A program made the translations under genes and the position numbers. From Rubrivivax gelatinosus (GTDB taxonomy: Bacteria; Pseudomonadota; Gammaproteobacteria; Burkholderiales; Burkholderiaceae_C), in contig NZ_NRRU01000025.1 of the NCBI RefSeq assembly GCF_016583785.1, positions 1 to 54,779 of the forward strand: a DNA stretch of 54,779 nucleotides, written 5' to 3'. Positions 1-9,774 of the stretch are shown piece after piece. Every line of letters starts with the position of its first letter. Position 1 is the first letter of the stretch. Below the pieces are notes generated by a model that was not told the DNA's origin, ran no database searches, and worked only from the letters and a program-made list of their open reading frames with translations.

Positions 1-1098
1 ACGCGCCATCGCGCGCGAGCGCCAGTAGACCCAGGCGGCGTCGCTGCGCTCGGCCGGGCTCAGCGCGTCGATGGCGCGTGCGATCAGCGCCCAGCGGTCG
101 GGTGCCTGCGCCGCGCGCAGCCCGGCGCGCACGCCCCAGGCCAGCGTGTCGTCGCTCCAGCTGGGCTGGGCGGCGCCGTTCAGTGCCCAGGCGCGGCGGT
201 AGTAGTCCTGGCCCTGCGGCTGCTGCAGCACCGCGGCCCACTTGCCGGCGAAGGCCCAGGCGAAGGCGGCGTCGCGTGCCGTCAGGCGCTTGTCCCAGCC
301 GCCGGCCAGCTGCGCCGCGGCGCCGGCGGGGTCATTGGCGCCCAGCTTCAGCAGCGCGACGAGCGCGATCGACGGCGGCACGTCGCTGCGTGCCAGCAGG
401 CGGGCCGGGTTGGCGAGCGCGTCGTCGACGGCCTTCAGCGTCTCGGGCCCGAGCAGCTGCACCGCACTGCGCAGCGAACGCTGGCCGCGCGCCGAGTTCT
501 GGCGCTCGAGCTCGAGCGCCAGCCGCGCCTGCTGCCAGACGTCGTCGGTGCCGAAGCGGCCGGCGGTGAACAGCGTCTGCGCCATCAGCGCGCAGCCGTC
601 GTCGGCCTCGCGCTGGGCGTACCAGGCCGTGAGCGCGTCCTGGCGCACGTCGCGGCCGGCCAGGTGCTCGGTCAGGCGGGCGTAACACGCGACCTCGCGG
701 TCGTCGTTCATGCGGAAGCGCGGGTAGTCGCGGGCGAAGTTCGCCCAGTCGCGGCGCTTGCCGAGTTCGAGCAGCCAGTCGTTGCGTAGCCGGTCCTCGA
801 GGTAGCTGCCGCTCCAGCGCCGGTAGAAGGCCTCGACCTCGGCCGGCTGGACCTCGGCCAGCCGGCTCGTCAGGTCCCAGTAGTCGACCCAGGCGGCCAG
901 CGGGTGTTCGGCGAACAGCGCCGCGCTGCGCAGCGCCGAGAGTTTGGCGCGGTCGCCCTTCTGCCAGGCGGCGCGGGCGTCGAGGATGAGGTCGTCGCCG
1001 GTCTGGGCCTGCGCCGCGGGCAGCAGCAGCGCCAGGGCCGCGACGGCGGCGCCGGCGCGGCCGGGCATCCGGCGGATGAAGCGGTACAGCACGTGCAT
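1..1098 (-). CDS. Soluble lytic murein transglycosylase, N-terminal part (gene runs off the window)
   Basis: The visible 366 codons encode a signal peptide (hydrophobic core AALALLLPAAQA, about residues 18-29) followed by an alpha-helical repeat region rich in Trp and Leu. It contains YWDLTSRL, DRLRNDWLLELGKRRDW, ACYARL, and WVYWRSRA at the window edge. That is the pattern of the superhelical U/L domains of Slt70-family periplasmic lytic transglycosylases, which cleave peptidoglycan to 1,6-anhydromuropeptides. The catalytic SLT domain with its Glu lies beyond position 1 and cannot be checked. I placed the start at 1098. A second Met at 1065 would give a shorter signal peptide. The gene lies 48 nt downstream of a LysR gene on the same strand and may be read with it. 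Confidence 0.85.
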   Translation of the reverse strand, partial: MHVLYRFIRRMPGRAGAAVAALALLLPAAQAQTGDDLILDARAAWQKGDRAKLSALRSAALFAEHPLAAWVDYWDLTSRLAEVQPAEVEAFYRRWSGSYLEDRLRNDWLLELGKRRDWANFARDYPRFRMNDDREVACYARLTEHLAGRDVRQDALTAWYAQREADDGCALMAQTLFTAGRFGTDDVWQQARLALELERQNSARGQRSLRSAVQLLGPETLKAVDDALANPARLLARSDVPPSIALVALLKLGANDPAGAAAQLAGGWDKRLTARDAAFAWAFAGKWAAVLQQPQGQDYYRRAWALNGAAQPSWSDDTLAWGVRAGLRAAQAPDRWALIARAIDALSPAERSDAAWVYWRSRAMAR

Positions 1099-1146
1099 GG
1101 AGCCGAATCTAGCGGATCGTGAGAGGCCGTCCGCCGTGCGATCGTT

Positions 1147-2091
1147 TCAGCCGGCCGCCAAGGCTTCGTCGTCGAGCCCGGAACGTGTGGCCTCGGCCTG
1201 CTCCAGCACCCAGGTCTCGAAGGCCGCCAGTTCGGGCCGTTCGCGCCGCGACGGCCAGCGCACCAGCCAGTAGGCGAAGGGCGAGCGCAGGCGACCGGCG
1301 GCACCGAAGGGTTCGACCAGCTCGCCGCGTGCCAGCGACTCGCGCACCAGCGCCATGCGCGCCAGCGCGACGCCCTGGCCCGCGGTCGCGGCCTGGATCT
1401 GCTGGTAGGTGTAGTTCAGATAGAGCCAGCCGCGCGGCTCGAGCAGGGGCACGCCTTTGGCGCCTAGCCAGTGGCGCCAGCTCAGGTACTCGACGCTGGG
1501 CAGCTGCGAATCCTCTTCCAGCAGCGTCATCTGGGCCAGATCCTCGGGCCGGGTTAGCGGGCCGAGCGCGGGGCTGGCCACCGGGGTCACGACCTCGCCG
1601 AACATCAGCGTCGAGCCCGGCGGCGCGTTGTCGGGGTGGCAGTAGCGCAGCGCCAGGTCGAGCTCGGGGTCGTCGAAGTCGACGATCGCGTCCTGCGCCG
1701 AGACGCGGATGTCGATGCCCGGCTGCTCGCGCTGGAACTGCTGCAGCCGCGGCAGCAGCCACATCGACGCGAACGAGGGCCAGGTCGTCAGGTTCACCTG
1801 GCGCCGGCCCTGCACGCTGCGGATCTGGCGCACGGTGGCGTCGAGCCGGTCCAGCAGCGGCGCCACGGTGCGCAGCAGCGCCTCGCCGGCGCTGGTGAGT
1901 TCGACGTGGCGCGTGCCGCGCAGGAACAGCGGCAGGCCGATCTCTTCCTCCAGCGCGCGGATCTGGCGGCTCACCGCCGGCTGCGTCAGGTGCAGCTCGT
2001 CGGCGGCGGCGCGGAAACCCAGGCGCCGCGCCACCGCCTCGAAGGCGCGCAAGGGGCCGATGGACAAGGGGCGCTGGCGCGGTCTATTCAT
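1147..2091 (-). CDS. LysR-family transcriptional regulator, GcvA-like
   Basis: A 314-residue protein of normal LTTR length. The N-terminal winged helix-turn-helix spans about residues 12-70 (AFEAVARRLGFRAAADELH, LTQPAVSRQIRALEEEIGL). A periplasmic-binding-like effector domain follows from about residue 95, including the GcvA-subfamily stretch TTWPSFASMWLLPRL and DLALRY. GcvA-like regulators respond to small molecules such as glycine, but this copy is not next to gcv genes, so its ligand is unknown. It is transcribed away from the DUF2917 gene across about 96 nt, a common LTTR divergon arrangement that suggests autoregulation and control of that neighbour. Confidence 0.9.
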   Translation of the reverse strand: MNRPRQRPLSIGPLRAFEAVARRLGFRAAADELHLTQPAVSRQIRALEEEIGLPLFLRGTRHVELTSAGEALLRTVAPLLDRLDATVRQIRSVQGRRQVNLTTWPSFASMWLLPRLQQFQREQPGIDIRVSAQDAIVDFDDPELDLALRYCHPDNAPPGSTLMFGEVVTPVASPALGPLTRPEDLAQMTLLEEDSQLPSVEYLSWRHWLGAKGVPLLEPRGWLYLNYTYQQIQAATAGQGVALARMALVRESLARGELVEPFGAAGRLRSPFAYWLVRWPSRRERPELAAFETWVLEQAEATRSGLDDEALAAG

Positions 2092-2095
2092 GCGG

Positions 2096-2107
2096 TTTGA
2101 TTATCAA
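2096..2107. promoter_or_regulatory. Short palindrome in the LysR/DUF2917 divergent promoter region
   Basis: The sequence TTGATTATCAA is a perfect 5-bp inverted repeat around a central T, only a few bases upstream of the LysR start codon and inside the 96-nt divergent region. LysR-type regulators usually bind interrupted T-N11-A palindromes, which this does not match exactly. It could instead be an operator for another factor or simply part of a -10 region. Support is limited to symmetry and position. Confidence 0.25.
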
Positions 2108-2187
2108 TGTGCGCTGCATTCCTGATTGGACCGCAGGCCTGTTGCCGCCGAGAATTCCTTCCCAAGCAGCCCATTCGGGAGTCCGAT

Positions 2188-2529
2188 ATGTCCCAAGCCG
2201 TCATGACCGATCCGCATCAACGCGCACCGTGGGAGTGGGCCGTCGAGCCGGCCACGGCGGTGCGTCTGCCGGCCGCAAACCAGCCGCGCTGGCTGGCGGT
2301 GTCCGAAGGCCGCGTCTGGCTCACGCGCAGCGGCGCCGGGCCGCACGCGCAGGACGTCTGGCTGCAGACCGGCGAACGCCACGAACTGCCCGCCGGCACC
2401 GAGTGGGTGCTCGAAGGCTGGCCGGCCGCCCAGGTCGAGTTGCTGGAAGCGCCGCAGCCGGCGCCGGCACGGCGCCAGTCCCGCTCCGGTCGCTGGCACG
2501 CGCCTTGGGGCGCGGCGCACGCCGCCTGA
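2188..2529 (+). CDS. DUF2917 domain protein
   Basis: A 113-residue small protein with no signal peptide or membrane segment. The core (VRLPAANQPRWLAVSEGRVWLT, then DVWLQTGERHELPAGTEWVLEGW) matches the DUF2917 pattern, a beta-rich, cupin-like small domain common in Burkholderiales. It is often found divergent from a LysR gene, as here. The start at 2188 is chosen because upstream in-frame codons have no ribosome-binding site and the domain begins about 25 residues later. The function is not known. Confidence 0.75.
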   Translation: MSQAVMTDPHQRAPWEWAVEPATAVRLPAANQPRWLAVSEGRVWLTRSGAGPHAQDVWLQTGERHELPAGTEWVLEGWPAAQVELLEAPQPAPARRQSRSGRWHAPWGAAHAA

Positions 2530-2530
2530 T

Positions 2531-2863
2531 TCAGCGCCGCCGCGCCGCCAGCGCAGCGGCCAGCGCCCGCCGGGCCCAGGGCGCCATCGCCTGCGGCGAG
2601 TCCATCGCTTCGGCCGGCGGTGTCCAGAAGCCGAGCTGCACCTCGCGGCCGGCGCGCTGGTAGCGGAACGGGCGTCCGCCGGCGGCTTCGAATGCCGCCT
2701 GCGTCGCGGCGCAGGTCTTCAGATAGAAATCGTCGCCGACGATCAGCGCGACGAAGAGGCCGTCGACGTCGAAGCCGTGGCTGCCGAACATGCGGCGGCG
2801 GCGCACCGCGCCCAGCGGCGACAGCAGCTCGTGGCAGTGTTCGGCGAAGGCGTCGATGCGCAT
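2531..2863 (-). CDS. TfoX/Sxy N-terminal domain protein
   Basis: A 110-residue protein consisting only of the TfoX N-terminal domain: HELLSPLGAVRRRRMFGSHGFDVDGLFVALIVGDDFYLKT, then the FRYQRAGREVQLGFWTPP beta segment. Full-length TfoX/Sxy regulates competence together with CRP. Stand-alone N-terminal domains like this are widespread and of unproven function. The gene is convergent with the DUF2917 gene, with a single base between the stop codons, and is divergent from the 5-formyl-THF cyclo-ligase gene. Confidence 0.8.
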   Translation of the reverse strand: MRIDAFAEHCHELLSPLGAVRRRRMFGSHGFDVDGLFVALIVGDDFYLKTCAATQAAFEAAGGRPFRYQRAGREVQLGFWTPPAEAMDSPQAMAPWARRALAAALAARRR

Positions 2864-2909
2864 CGTGGTGTCAGTCTAGACATCCCATGGCGCGGTACCA
2901 AGCCTCACA

Positions 2910-3518
2910 ATGCGCGCCATGACACTGCCGTTCCAGCTGCCGCTGCAGCCCTCCCGCGACAAGAAGACGCTGAGGCGCCAGCTCCAGGCGGAACGGCAGT
3001 CGCTCGTCGACCGCCACCAGCGTTCGGTGCACCTGCAGGAAGTGCTGCGCGTCTGGCTGATCGGCCGCGGCGAAGCCACGATCGGTGCCTACTGGCCGAT
3101 CAAGGGCGAGTTCGACGCGCTGCCGGCGCTGTATCGCTGGAGCGAGGCCGAACCCGACCGTCGCATCGGCCTGCCGGTGATGGACCGCGAGACGCGCCAG
3201 CTGCGGTTTCACGTCTGGTACCCCGGCTGCCCGATGGAAGAAGACGCCTATGGCATCCCCAAGCCCAAGGACACCGAGCAGTTCGCGCCAGCGCTGCTGC
3301 TGGTGCCCTGTGTCGGCTTCGGGCCGGGCGGCGTGCGCCTGGGTTACGGCGGCGGTTTCTACGACCGTACGCTCGCGACGATCAGCCCGCGCCCGCTGAC
3401 CGTGGGTGTCGGCTACGCGCACGGTTTTGTCCCCTGGCTCGAGGCCGAGGCGCACGACGTGCCCCTGGATGTCGTGCTGACGGAGGACGGCGTGCACTGG
3501 CAGCGCCCCGGAGTCTGA
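2910..3518 (+). CDS. 5-formyltetrahydrofolate cyclo-ligase
   Basis: A 202-residue cytosolic enzyme that converts 5-formyl-THF to 5,10-methenyl-THF with ATP, returning a storage or inhibitory folate to the one-carbon pool. Family marks are the basic N-terminal LRRQLQAERQSL segment, the IGAYWPIKGEFD strand, and the signature VGFGPGGVRLGYGGGFYDR near residues 133-151, which forms the nucleotide and folate pocket. An ATG at 2919 is an equally good start. It is one of several one-carbon genes in the window (metF, ahcY, purT, metK), although not in an operon with them. Confidence 0.92.
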   Translation: MRAMTLPFQLPLQPSRDKKTLRRQLQAERQSLVDRHQRSVHLQEVLRVWLIGRGEATIGAYWPIKGEFDALPALYRWSEAEPDRRIGLPVMDRETRQLRFHVWYPGCPMEEDAYGIPKPKDTEQFAPALLLVPCVGFGPGGVRLGYGGGFYDRTLATISPRPLTVGVGYAHGFVPWLEAEAHDVPLDVVLTEDGVHWQRPGV

Positions 3519-3591
3519 TCCGCCTGCGGCCGGCCCTGCGCCCGGCCTGCCTATCATCCGGCCCGGCGTCCGCGTGACGCAGGAGAACCCG

Positions 3592-6309
3592 ATGAGTGCC
3601 CAGCCCTACCCGATCTCGTCCTTGGCGCGCCGCACGGCGCTGGCCGCAGCGCTGCTCGCGCTGGCGGCCTGCGGCGGAGGCGGCGGAGGTGGAAGTGACG
3701 ACGGCGGGAACGACGACCCCGGCAGTTCGTCGGGCTTCACGGTGTCGGGCACGCTCAGCGTGCCGGCCAACCTCGTCGTCGACGGCGACACCAACGACAT
3801 CAACCAGACCCGGGTCGCCAACGACGGCTTTGCCAGCGCCCAGGCGATCTCCGCCACCAGCCAGGTGATGGGAACGGTCAACCTGCCGCGCACGGGGCCC
3901 GAAGGCGCCAGCTACGCGGCCGGCGACGGCAACGACTTCTATCGTGTGACGCTGGCCGCCGGGCAGACGCTGGAGCTGGATTTCAGCGCCGACCCGGCCG
4001 TGCACAACCTGGACCTCTATGTCTACCGCCAGTCCGGCGGCAGCTACGCGCTGGTCGGCGATTCGAGCGGCAGCAGCAGCTCCGAGTGCCTGCGCATCAC
4101 GAGCGCTGGCGAATACTGGGTGCAGGTGCTGGCCAACAAGGGCGCCTCGCTCTACAACCTGCGCATCGCAGCGGCCGGTGCTGCCAGTTCGTGCAGCAAC
4201 ACCGCGACCGCCGTCGGGGTGCAGCGCGTGCTGCCCGGGCAACTGATCGCCGGGCTGGCCGCCGGCACCGCCAAGGCCACTGCCGCCGGTGCGCTGATCG
4301 CCGCGCAGCCGCTGTCGCTGCTCAAGGGGCGGGTCGCGCCGGGCCACATCGGCCTCTTCGCGCTCGACGCGAGCGAGAAGGCGCGGCGGCGCGGGCTGCT
4401 GGCGCTTGCCGGCGCCTCCGCCGAGGAGTTGCAGGCCGCGCCCCGGCCGGCCTGGATGGACGAGCTCGACGCGAGTTCGCGCCTGCAGGTCGAGACACTG
4501 CAGTACGCCAAACGGCTGCGCGCCAGCGGCGCCTTCGACTACGTCGTCGCCAACCGCCCGGTGCACGCCAGCGCCACGCTCGTCGGCAGCTACCCGCCCA
4601 ACGACGAGCGCTATTCGCTGCAGCGCTGGCACTACGAACAGATCGCGCTGCCGACGGCGATGCAGACCCTGCTCGCGATGACGACCCAGCCGACGCTCAG
4701 GCCCATCGTCGCCGTGCTCGACACCGGCATCGTCGCCGACCATCCCGATCTGAAGAACCAGATCGCCGGCGGCTACGACTTCGTGCGCGACGCCGACTCG
4801 GCCGGCGACGGCGGCGGCATCGACTCCAACCCCGACGACCTGCTGTCGGACGCGTCGCAGCCCTCGTTCCACGGCACCCACGTCGCCGGCACCATCGCCG
4901 CCGAGACCTTCAACGGCACCGGCGTCGCCGGCGTCGCGCCGATGGCGCAGCTGATGCCGCTGCGCGTGCTCGGCAAGGGCGGCGAAGGCAGCTTCTACGA
5001 CATCCTGCAGGCGCTGCGCTACGCCGCCGGCCTGGACAACGACTCCGGCACGCTGCCCGCGCGCCGTGCCGACGTCGCCAACCTGAGCCTGGGCGCAGAA
5101 GGCACGGCCTGCGACGCCGACACCGAGTCCCTGATCGCCAGCGTTCGCGCCCAGGGCACGATGGTCGTCGCCGCCACCGGCAACGAGTCCGAACGCGACA
5201 GCGGCAGCATCGCCGCCGTCGACTTCCCGGCCAACTGCCGCGGTGTCATCGCCGTCACCGCGACCAATGCCCAGCGCGGCATCGCCTACTACGCCAACGG
5301 CGGCACCCAGGTCGCGCTCGCTGCGCCCGGTGGCGACATGCGTGTGGCGACCAACGGCACCGGCCTGCCCGACGGCATCTACAGCACGCTGGCTACCTTC
5401 GAAACGGGCGGCAACCGGGTGTCGACCTACGGCCAGTACCAGGGCACCTCGATGGCCACGCCGCACGTCGCCGGCGTGCTCGCGCTGATGCGCTGGGCCT
5501 ACCCCGGCATCACGCCGGCACAGGTCGACGCGCTGCTGCAGGACGGGCAGCTGAGCGACGACTACGGCGCCAGCGGCCACGACAGCGACTTCGGCTGGGG
5601 CCTCGTCAACGCCGCCAAGGCGGTGCGCGCGGCGCTGAACCTGAAGGACGGCGTCTCGGCGCCCGTCGATCAGGGCGTCATCGAGGCGCAGCCCTCGTCG
5701 CTGGACTTCGGCACCAGCACCACCAGCCTGAACTTCACGCTGCGCAAGACCGCCGACACCGACGAGACTGTGCAGTCGGTCAGCGACGACAGCAGCGCGG
5801 TCAGCGTCGCCGCGTTGTCGGTCGACGGCGCCGGGCTCGGCAGCTACCGCGTCAGCGTCGACCGCAGCGGCCTGGCTACCGGCCTGTACACGCCCACGAT
5901 CACGGTGACGACCAGCCGGCGCACGCTGATCGTGACGCTCAGCATCCAGAAGCTGGCGGAAGGCACGGGCAGCGGCGACATCGGGCCGGTCTATGTGCTG
6001 GTCTACGACGCGGCCACCGACGAGATAGTGCAGCAGGGGCTGGTGAGCGCGTCCGGTGGCAGCTACCGCTACAGCCTGAGCGGCATCACGGCCAAGTCGG
6101 TCTACATCGTTGCCGGCAGCGACTACGACAACGACAGCGTCGTCTGCAGCCGAGGCGAGGCCTGCGGCGCCTATCCGGTGCTGGGTGCGACGCTGACGCC
6201 GGTCGACCTGAGTGGCAACCGCAGCGGGCTGGACTTCCTGCTGACGCCGGTGGGCGTCGGAAACGCGGAGGCCGCCTCGCGGGCGGCCTCCAGGAAACGT
6301 CAGGACTGA
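3592..6309 (+). CDS. S8 family serine peptidase lipoprotein (subtilase) with pre-peptidase domain
   Basis: A 905-residue exported protease. The start at 3592 has AGGAG five bases upstream. The signal peptide ends in a lipobox (LAAC) followed by Gly/Ser/Asp-rich linker sequence, so the protein is probably anchored in an outer layer of the envelope. A PPC-type beta domain covers about residues 75-195 (FYRVTLAAGQTLELDF, YWVQVLANKG). The subtilase domain carries the triad Asp377 (VLDTGIV), His427 (HGTHVAG) and Ser620 (GTSMATPHVAG). A C-terminal beta region of about 220 residues follows, with an SGGSYRYSLSG segment often seen in exported Burkholderiales proteins. The substrate is unknown; degradation of external protein is the simplest role. 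Confidence 0.93.
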   Translation: MSAQPYPISSLARRTALAAALLALAACGGGGGGGSDDGGNDDPGSSSGFTVSGTLSVPANLVVDGDTNDINQTRVANDGFASAQAISATSQVMGTVNLPRTGPEGASYAAGDGNDFYRVTLAAGQTLELDFSADPAVHNLDLYVYRQSGGSYALVGDSSGSSSSECLRITSAGEYWVQVLANKGASLYNLRIAAAGAASSCSNTATAVGVQRVLPGQLIAGLAAGTAKATAAGALIAAQPLSLLKGRVAPGHIGLFALDASEKARRRGLLALAGASAEELQAAPRPAWMDELDASSRLQVETLQYAKRLRASGAFDYVVANRPVHASATLVGSYPPNDERYSLQRWHYEQIALPTAMQTLLAMTTQPTLRPIVAVLDTGIVADHPDLKNQIAGGYDFVRDADSAGDGGGIDSNPDDLLSDASQPSFHGTHVAGTIAAETFNGTGVAGVAPMAQLMPLRVLGKGGEGSFYDILQALRYAAGLDNDSGTLPARRADVANLSLGAEGTACDADTESLIASVRAQGTMVVAATGNESERDSGSIAAVDFPANCRGVIAVTATNAQRGIAYYANGGTQVALAAPGGDMRVATNGTGLPDGIYSTLATFETGGNRVSTYGQYQGTSMATPHVAGVLALMRWAYPGITPAQVDALLQDGQLSDDYGASGHDSDFGWGLVNAAKAVRAALNLKDGVSAPVDQGVIEAQPSSLDFGTSTTSLNFTLRKTADTDETVQSVSDDSSAVSVAALSVDGAGLGSYRVSVDRSGLATGLYTPTITVTTSRRTLIVTLSIQKLAEGTGSGDIGPVYVLVYDAATDEIVQQGLVSASGGSYRYSLSGITAKSVYIVAGSDYDNDSVVCSRGEACGAYPVLGATLTPVDLSGNRSGLDFLLTPVGVGNAEAASRAASRKRQD
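6267..6291 (+). terminator. Perfect 10-bp hairpin at the 3' end of the subtilase gene
   Basis: GGAGGCCGCC and GGCGGCCTCC face each other across a five-base loop, inside the last codons of the protease gene. There is no T-tract after it, so it is only terminator-like; it may stabilise the mRNA 3' end or act with the next hairpin. Confidence 0.35.
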
Positions 6310-6313
6310 ACGG

Positions 6314-6341
6314 AAAAAGGCGGCCCGGCGTACCGGGCCGC
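6314..6341 (-). terminator. Rho-independent terminator of ompW
   Basis: Read on the minus strand, the stem GCGGCCCGG / CCGGGCCGC closes a TACG loop and is followed by CTTTTT. It lies 9 nt beyond the ompW stop codon and 5 nt from the convergent protease stop codon, so it may also stop plus-strand transcripts, though there it lacks a T-tract. Confidence 0.85.
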
Positions 6342-6349
6342 GAAGCGCA

Positions 6350-6949
6350 TCAGAAACGCTTGCCGAAGCCGATGCTGTAGAGCATCGGGTCGACCTTGAA
6401 GGTGCCGTGGTCGACGCCGCCGACGGACACGTCGGTGCGGATCTGCACCTTCTTCACGTCGACGTTGAACAGCCAGCCGCCGCCCAGCGGAACGTCGACA
6501 CCGACGTTCAGCGCCGCGCCGAAGCTGTTCTTGTCGACGTCGACGCCGGCCGGCAGATCGACGCTCGAGAAGCGCGTGTAGTTGATGCCGGCGCCGGCGT
6601 ACGGGCGGAAGCCGTTCAGGCCGGTGAAGTGGTACTGCAGCGTCAGCGTCGGCGGCAGGTGCTTGAGCGTGCCCAGCTTCGTGTTGCCCGACTTCACGTC
6701 GTGCTTTTGCGGGTAGGTGAGGATCAGTTCCGTCGCCAGATTCGGCGTGAAGAAGTAGGTGATGTCCACTTCCGGGAACGTCTTGGAGTTGACGTTCAGA
6801 TCCAGGTCCGTTCCCTTGTTGGCCGGATCGAGGTAGAGCGCGCGGGCACGGATGATCCACGAACCGCTGTCGTCAGCCTGGGCCTGGGCCATCGGGGCGG
6901 CCAGACCGGCCATCAGGGCGACGAGGGCGAGCGCGGTGCGCTTGAACAT
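6350..6949 (-). CDS. ompW: OmpW family outer-membrane protein
   Basis: A 199-residue precursor with a clear Sec signal peptide (residues 1-24, ending MAQAQA). The mature part has the OmpW pattern: WIIRARALYLDP at the start, then alternating beta strands such as TYFFTPNLATELILTYP and PPTLTLQYHF, then RPYAGAGINYT, and a terminal Phe (GFGKRF) for Bam recognition. OmpW forms an 8-stranded barrel with a narrow hydrophobic channel, implicated in uptake of small hydrophobic molecules and in redox adaptation. The start at 6949 has AGGAG seven bases upstream; the frame stays open further up but without a ribosome-binding site. A 27-bp near-palindrome lies just upstream. Confidence 0.92.
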   Translation of the reverse strand: MFKRTALALVALMAGLAAPMAQAQADDSGSWIIRARALYLDPANKGTDLDLNVNSKTFPEVDITYFFTPNLATELILTYPQKHDVKSGNTKLGTLKHLPPTLTLQYHFTGLNGFRPYAGAGINYTRFSSVDLPAGVDVDKNSFGAALNVGVDVPLGGGWLFNVDVKKVQIRTDVSVGGVDHGTFKVDPMLYSIGFGKRF

Positions 6950-6966
6950 GGATAACTCCTCAACTT

Positions 6967-6993
6967 TTGATCTGGCCACATGGCCTGGATCAA
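6967..6993. promoter_or_regulatory. Near-perfect inverted repeat upstream of ompW
   Basis: TTGATC and GATCAA flank GGCCA and TGGCC, giving a 27-bp dyad 17 nt before the ompW start codon. Half-sites TTGAT/ATCAA resemble FNR halves, but the spacing is far too long for one FNR dimer. It is either an operator for another dimeric regulator or an mRNA hairpin occluding the 5' region of ompW. Confidence 0.4.
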
Positions 6994-7087
6994 TTTGGCG
7001 CGCCCCCATCATCGTCAAGTTTGAGGCAGCGCAAAGCCTCCATTTCAGGCGGGGTCGAAACGTCCGGGTTGTTGCTCTTGACCGACG

Positions 7088-7930
7088 TCAGCTGGCTTGA
7101 GCCAAGCCCAGGCGTCGGGAGATCTCCAGCGCCAGCGAGGACTGGTTCAGCGTGTAGAAATGCAGCCCCGGCGCGCCGCCCGCGATCAGGCGTTCGCACA
7201 GCCGCGTGACGACCTCGATGCCGAAGGCGCGCACCGATGCGGCGTCGTCCATGAAGCCTTCCATCTTCAGCGCGACCCAGCGCGGGATCTCGATGCCGTC
7301 GCGCGCGGCGAACTGGGCGATCTTGGCGTAGCTGTGGATCGGCATGATGCCGGGCACGATCGGCACCTTCACGCCCAGCTTGTGCACTTCGTCGACGAAG
7401 TGGAAGTAGGCGTCGGGGTTGTAGAAGAACTGCGTGATCGCCGAGTTGGCGCCGGCGCCGACCTTGTTCGCGAAGTGCTCCAGGTCGCGGCGCGCGTAGC
7501 GCTGCTGCGGGTGGTATTCGGGATAGGCGGCGACCTCGATGAACCAGTCGTCGCCCTGGGTGCGGCGGATGAATTCGACCAGTTCGCTGGCGTATCGGAA
7601 CTCGCCGGCCGTCGCGGTGCCGCTGGGCAGGTCGCCACGCAGCGCGACGATGCGACGTATGCCCTGCTCGCGGTAGGTGGCCAGGATCTCGGCGATGCTG
7701 GCCTCGGTGCTGCCGACGCAGGACAGGTGCGGCGCCGCCTCATGGCCCATCGTGGCGATGGCCTTGACGGTATCCAGCGTGCGCTCGCGCGTCGTGCCGC
7801 CGGCGCCGTAGGTGACGCTGAAGAACTCGGGTTTCACCGCCGCCAGGTCCTGGACGACGGTGCGCAGCTTGTCGGCGCCGACCGGCGTGTTGGGCGGGAA
7901 GAACTCGAAGCTGACGGGCGTGGTGCTCAT
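7088..7930 (-). CDS. metF: 5,10-methylenetetrahydrofolate reductase
   Basis: A 280-residue FAD enzyme reducing 5,10-methylene-THF to 5-methyl-THF, the methyl donor for methionine synthesis. The TIM-barrel family motifs are plain: SFEFFPPNT at the N-terminus, VTYGAGGTTRERT, HLSCVG, IVALRGDLP, and ITQFFYNPDAYFHFVDE; the length is typical of bacterial MetF. It lies downstream of ahcY on the same strand with a 192-nt gap, an order found in other betaproteobacteria. The pair probably shares the riboswitch-controlled ahcY transcript, linking removal of S-adenosylhomocysteine to methyl-group supply. Confidence 0.95.
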   Translation of the reverse strand: MSTTPVSFEFFPPNTPVGADKLRTVVQDLAAVKPEFFSVTYGAGGTTRERTLDTVKAIATMGHEAAPHLSCVGSTEASIAEILATYREQGIRRIVALRGDLPSGTATAGEFRYASELVEFIRRTQGDDWFIEVAAYPEYHPQQRYARRDLEHFANKVGAGANSAITQFFYNPDAYFHFVDEVHKLGVKVPIVPGIMPIHSYAKIAQFAARDGIEIPRWVALKMEGFMDDAASVRAFGIEVVTRLCERLIAGGAPGLHFYTLNQSSLALEISRRLGLAQAS

Positions 7931-8096
7931 GGGCGAACTCGCTGGCGGTGACGTGCTGTGCAGGCGCCCGAGCCGCCGCTGGCGGACTCGGGGCGCATCA
8001 AGCGTACGCCGCGGCCTGGCTCGGCCGGGGCGCTGGTGGGCCCCCTCGGGGGCCGAGTCGGGGTCCGGTTCGTCCGGTGGACAGACCGGGCCCGAG

Positions 8097-8116
8097 GAAG
8101 CGCCGAAAGGCGCTTC
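8097..8116. terminator. Hairpin with GAAA loop between ahcY and metF
   Basis: GAAGCGCC and GGCGCTTC close a GAAA tetraloop (plus strand) 6 nt after the ahcY stop codon. No T-tract follows on the minus strand, so rather than a full terminator it may be a processing or partial-attenuation site within the ahcY-metF transcript. Confidence 0.35.
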
Positions 8117-8122
8117 GGGGGC

Positions 8123-9559
<1,437 letters not shown>

Positions 9560-9645
9560 CACGAGGCTCCAGTTGGGTTGGAACCCGCGCGCCTGCGCTC
9601 GGGAAGGGGAAACGATCGTCACCCACCCACGACGCCGGTCGTGCG

Positions 9646-9715
9646 GGTGAGCGCGGTTGCAATGGGAGGTTTCCGAGCCTGGCCTCAAGCGGGTGAGGTT
9701 GCAACGCTCCTCGGA
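9646..9715 (-). ncRNA. SAH riboswitch upstream of ahcY
   Basis: On the minus strand the RNA reads CCGAGGAGCGTTGCAACC, a variable hairpin, then CCAGGCTCGG, then TTGCAACCGCGCTCACC. These are the conserved parts of the S-adenosylhomocysteine riboswitch: CCGAG pairs with CTCGG in P1, and GAGCG pairs with CGCTC in the long-range P4 pseudoknot, while TGCAAC occurs in both joining regions. The class is known to turn on ahcY when SAH builds up. It begins about 10 nt after the predicted -10 element and ends about 86 nt before the ahcY start codon. Confidence 0.93.
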
Positions 9716-9724
9716 AGGTGTGCG

Positions 9725-9730
9725 ATTGTA
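9725..9730 (-). promoter_or_regulatory. ahcY: Predicted -10 element of the ahcY promoter
   Basis: TACAAT (minus strand) sits about 10 nt before the first conserved base of the SAH riboswitch, which is where a -10 should be if the riboswitch begins the transcript. The -35 region falls in the GC-rich hairpin at 9735-9765 and is weak. Confidence 0.55.
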
Positions 9731-9734
9731 GCCA

Positions 9735-9765
9735 CGGCCGGCGGCGCGGAACATGCCGCCGGCCG
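9735..9765 (-). terminator. Strong GC hairpin after ppk2
   Basis: An 11-bp stem, CGGCCGGCGGC against GCCGCCGGCCG, with a 9-base loop, located 10 nt past the ppk2 stop codon and just ahead of the ahcY promoter. It lacks a T-tract, so termination by this hairpin alone is uncertain. Confidence 0.4.
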
Positions 9766-9774
9766 CGTGCCGGC

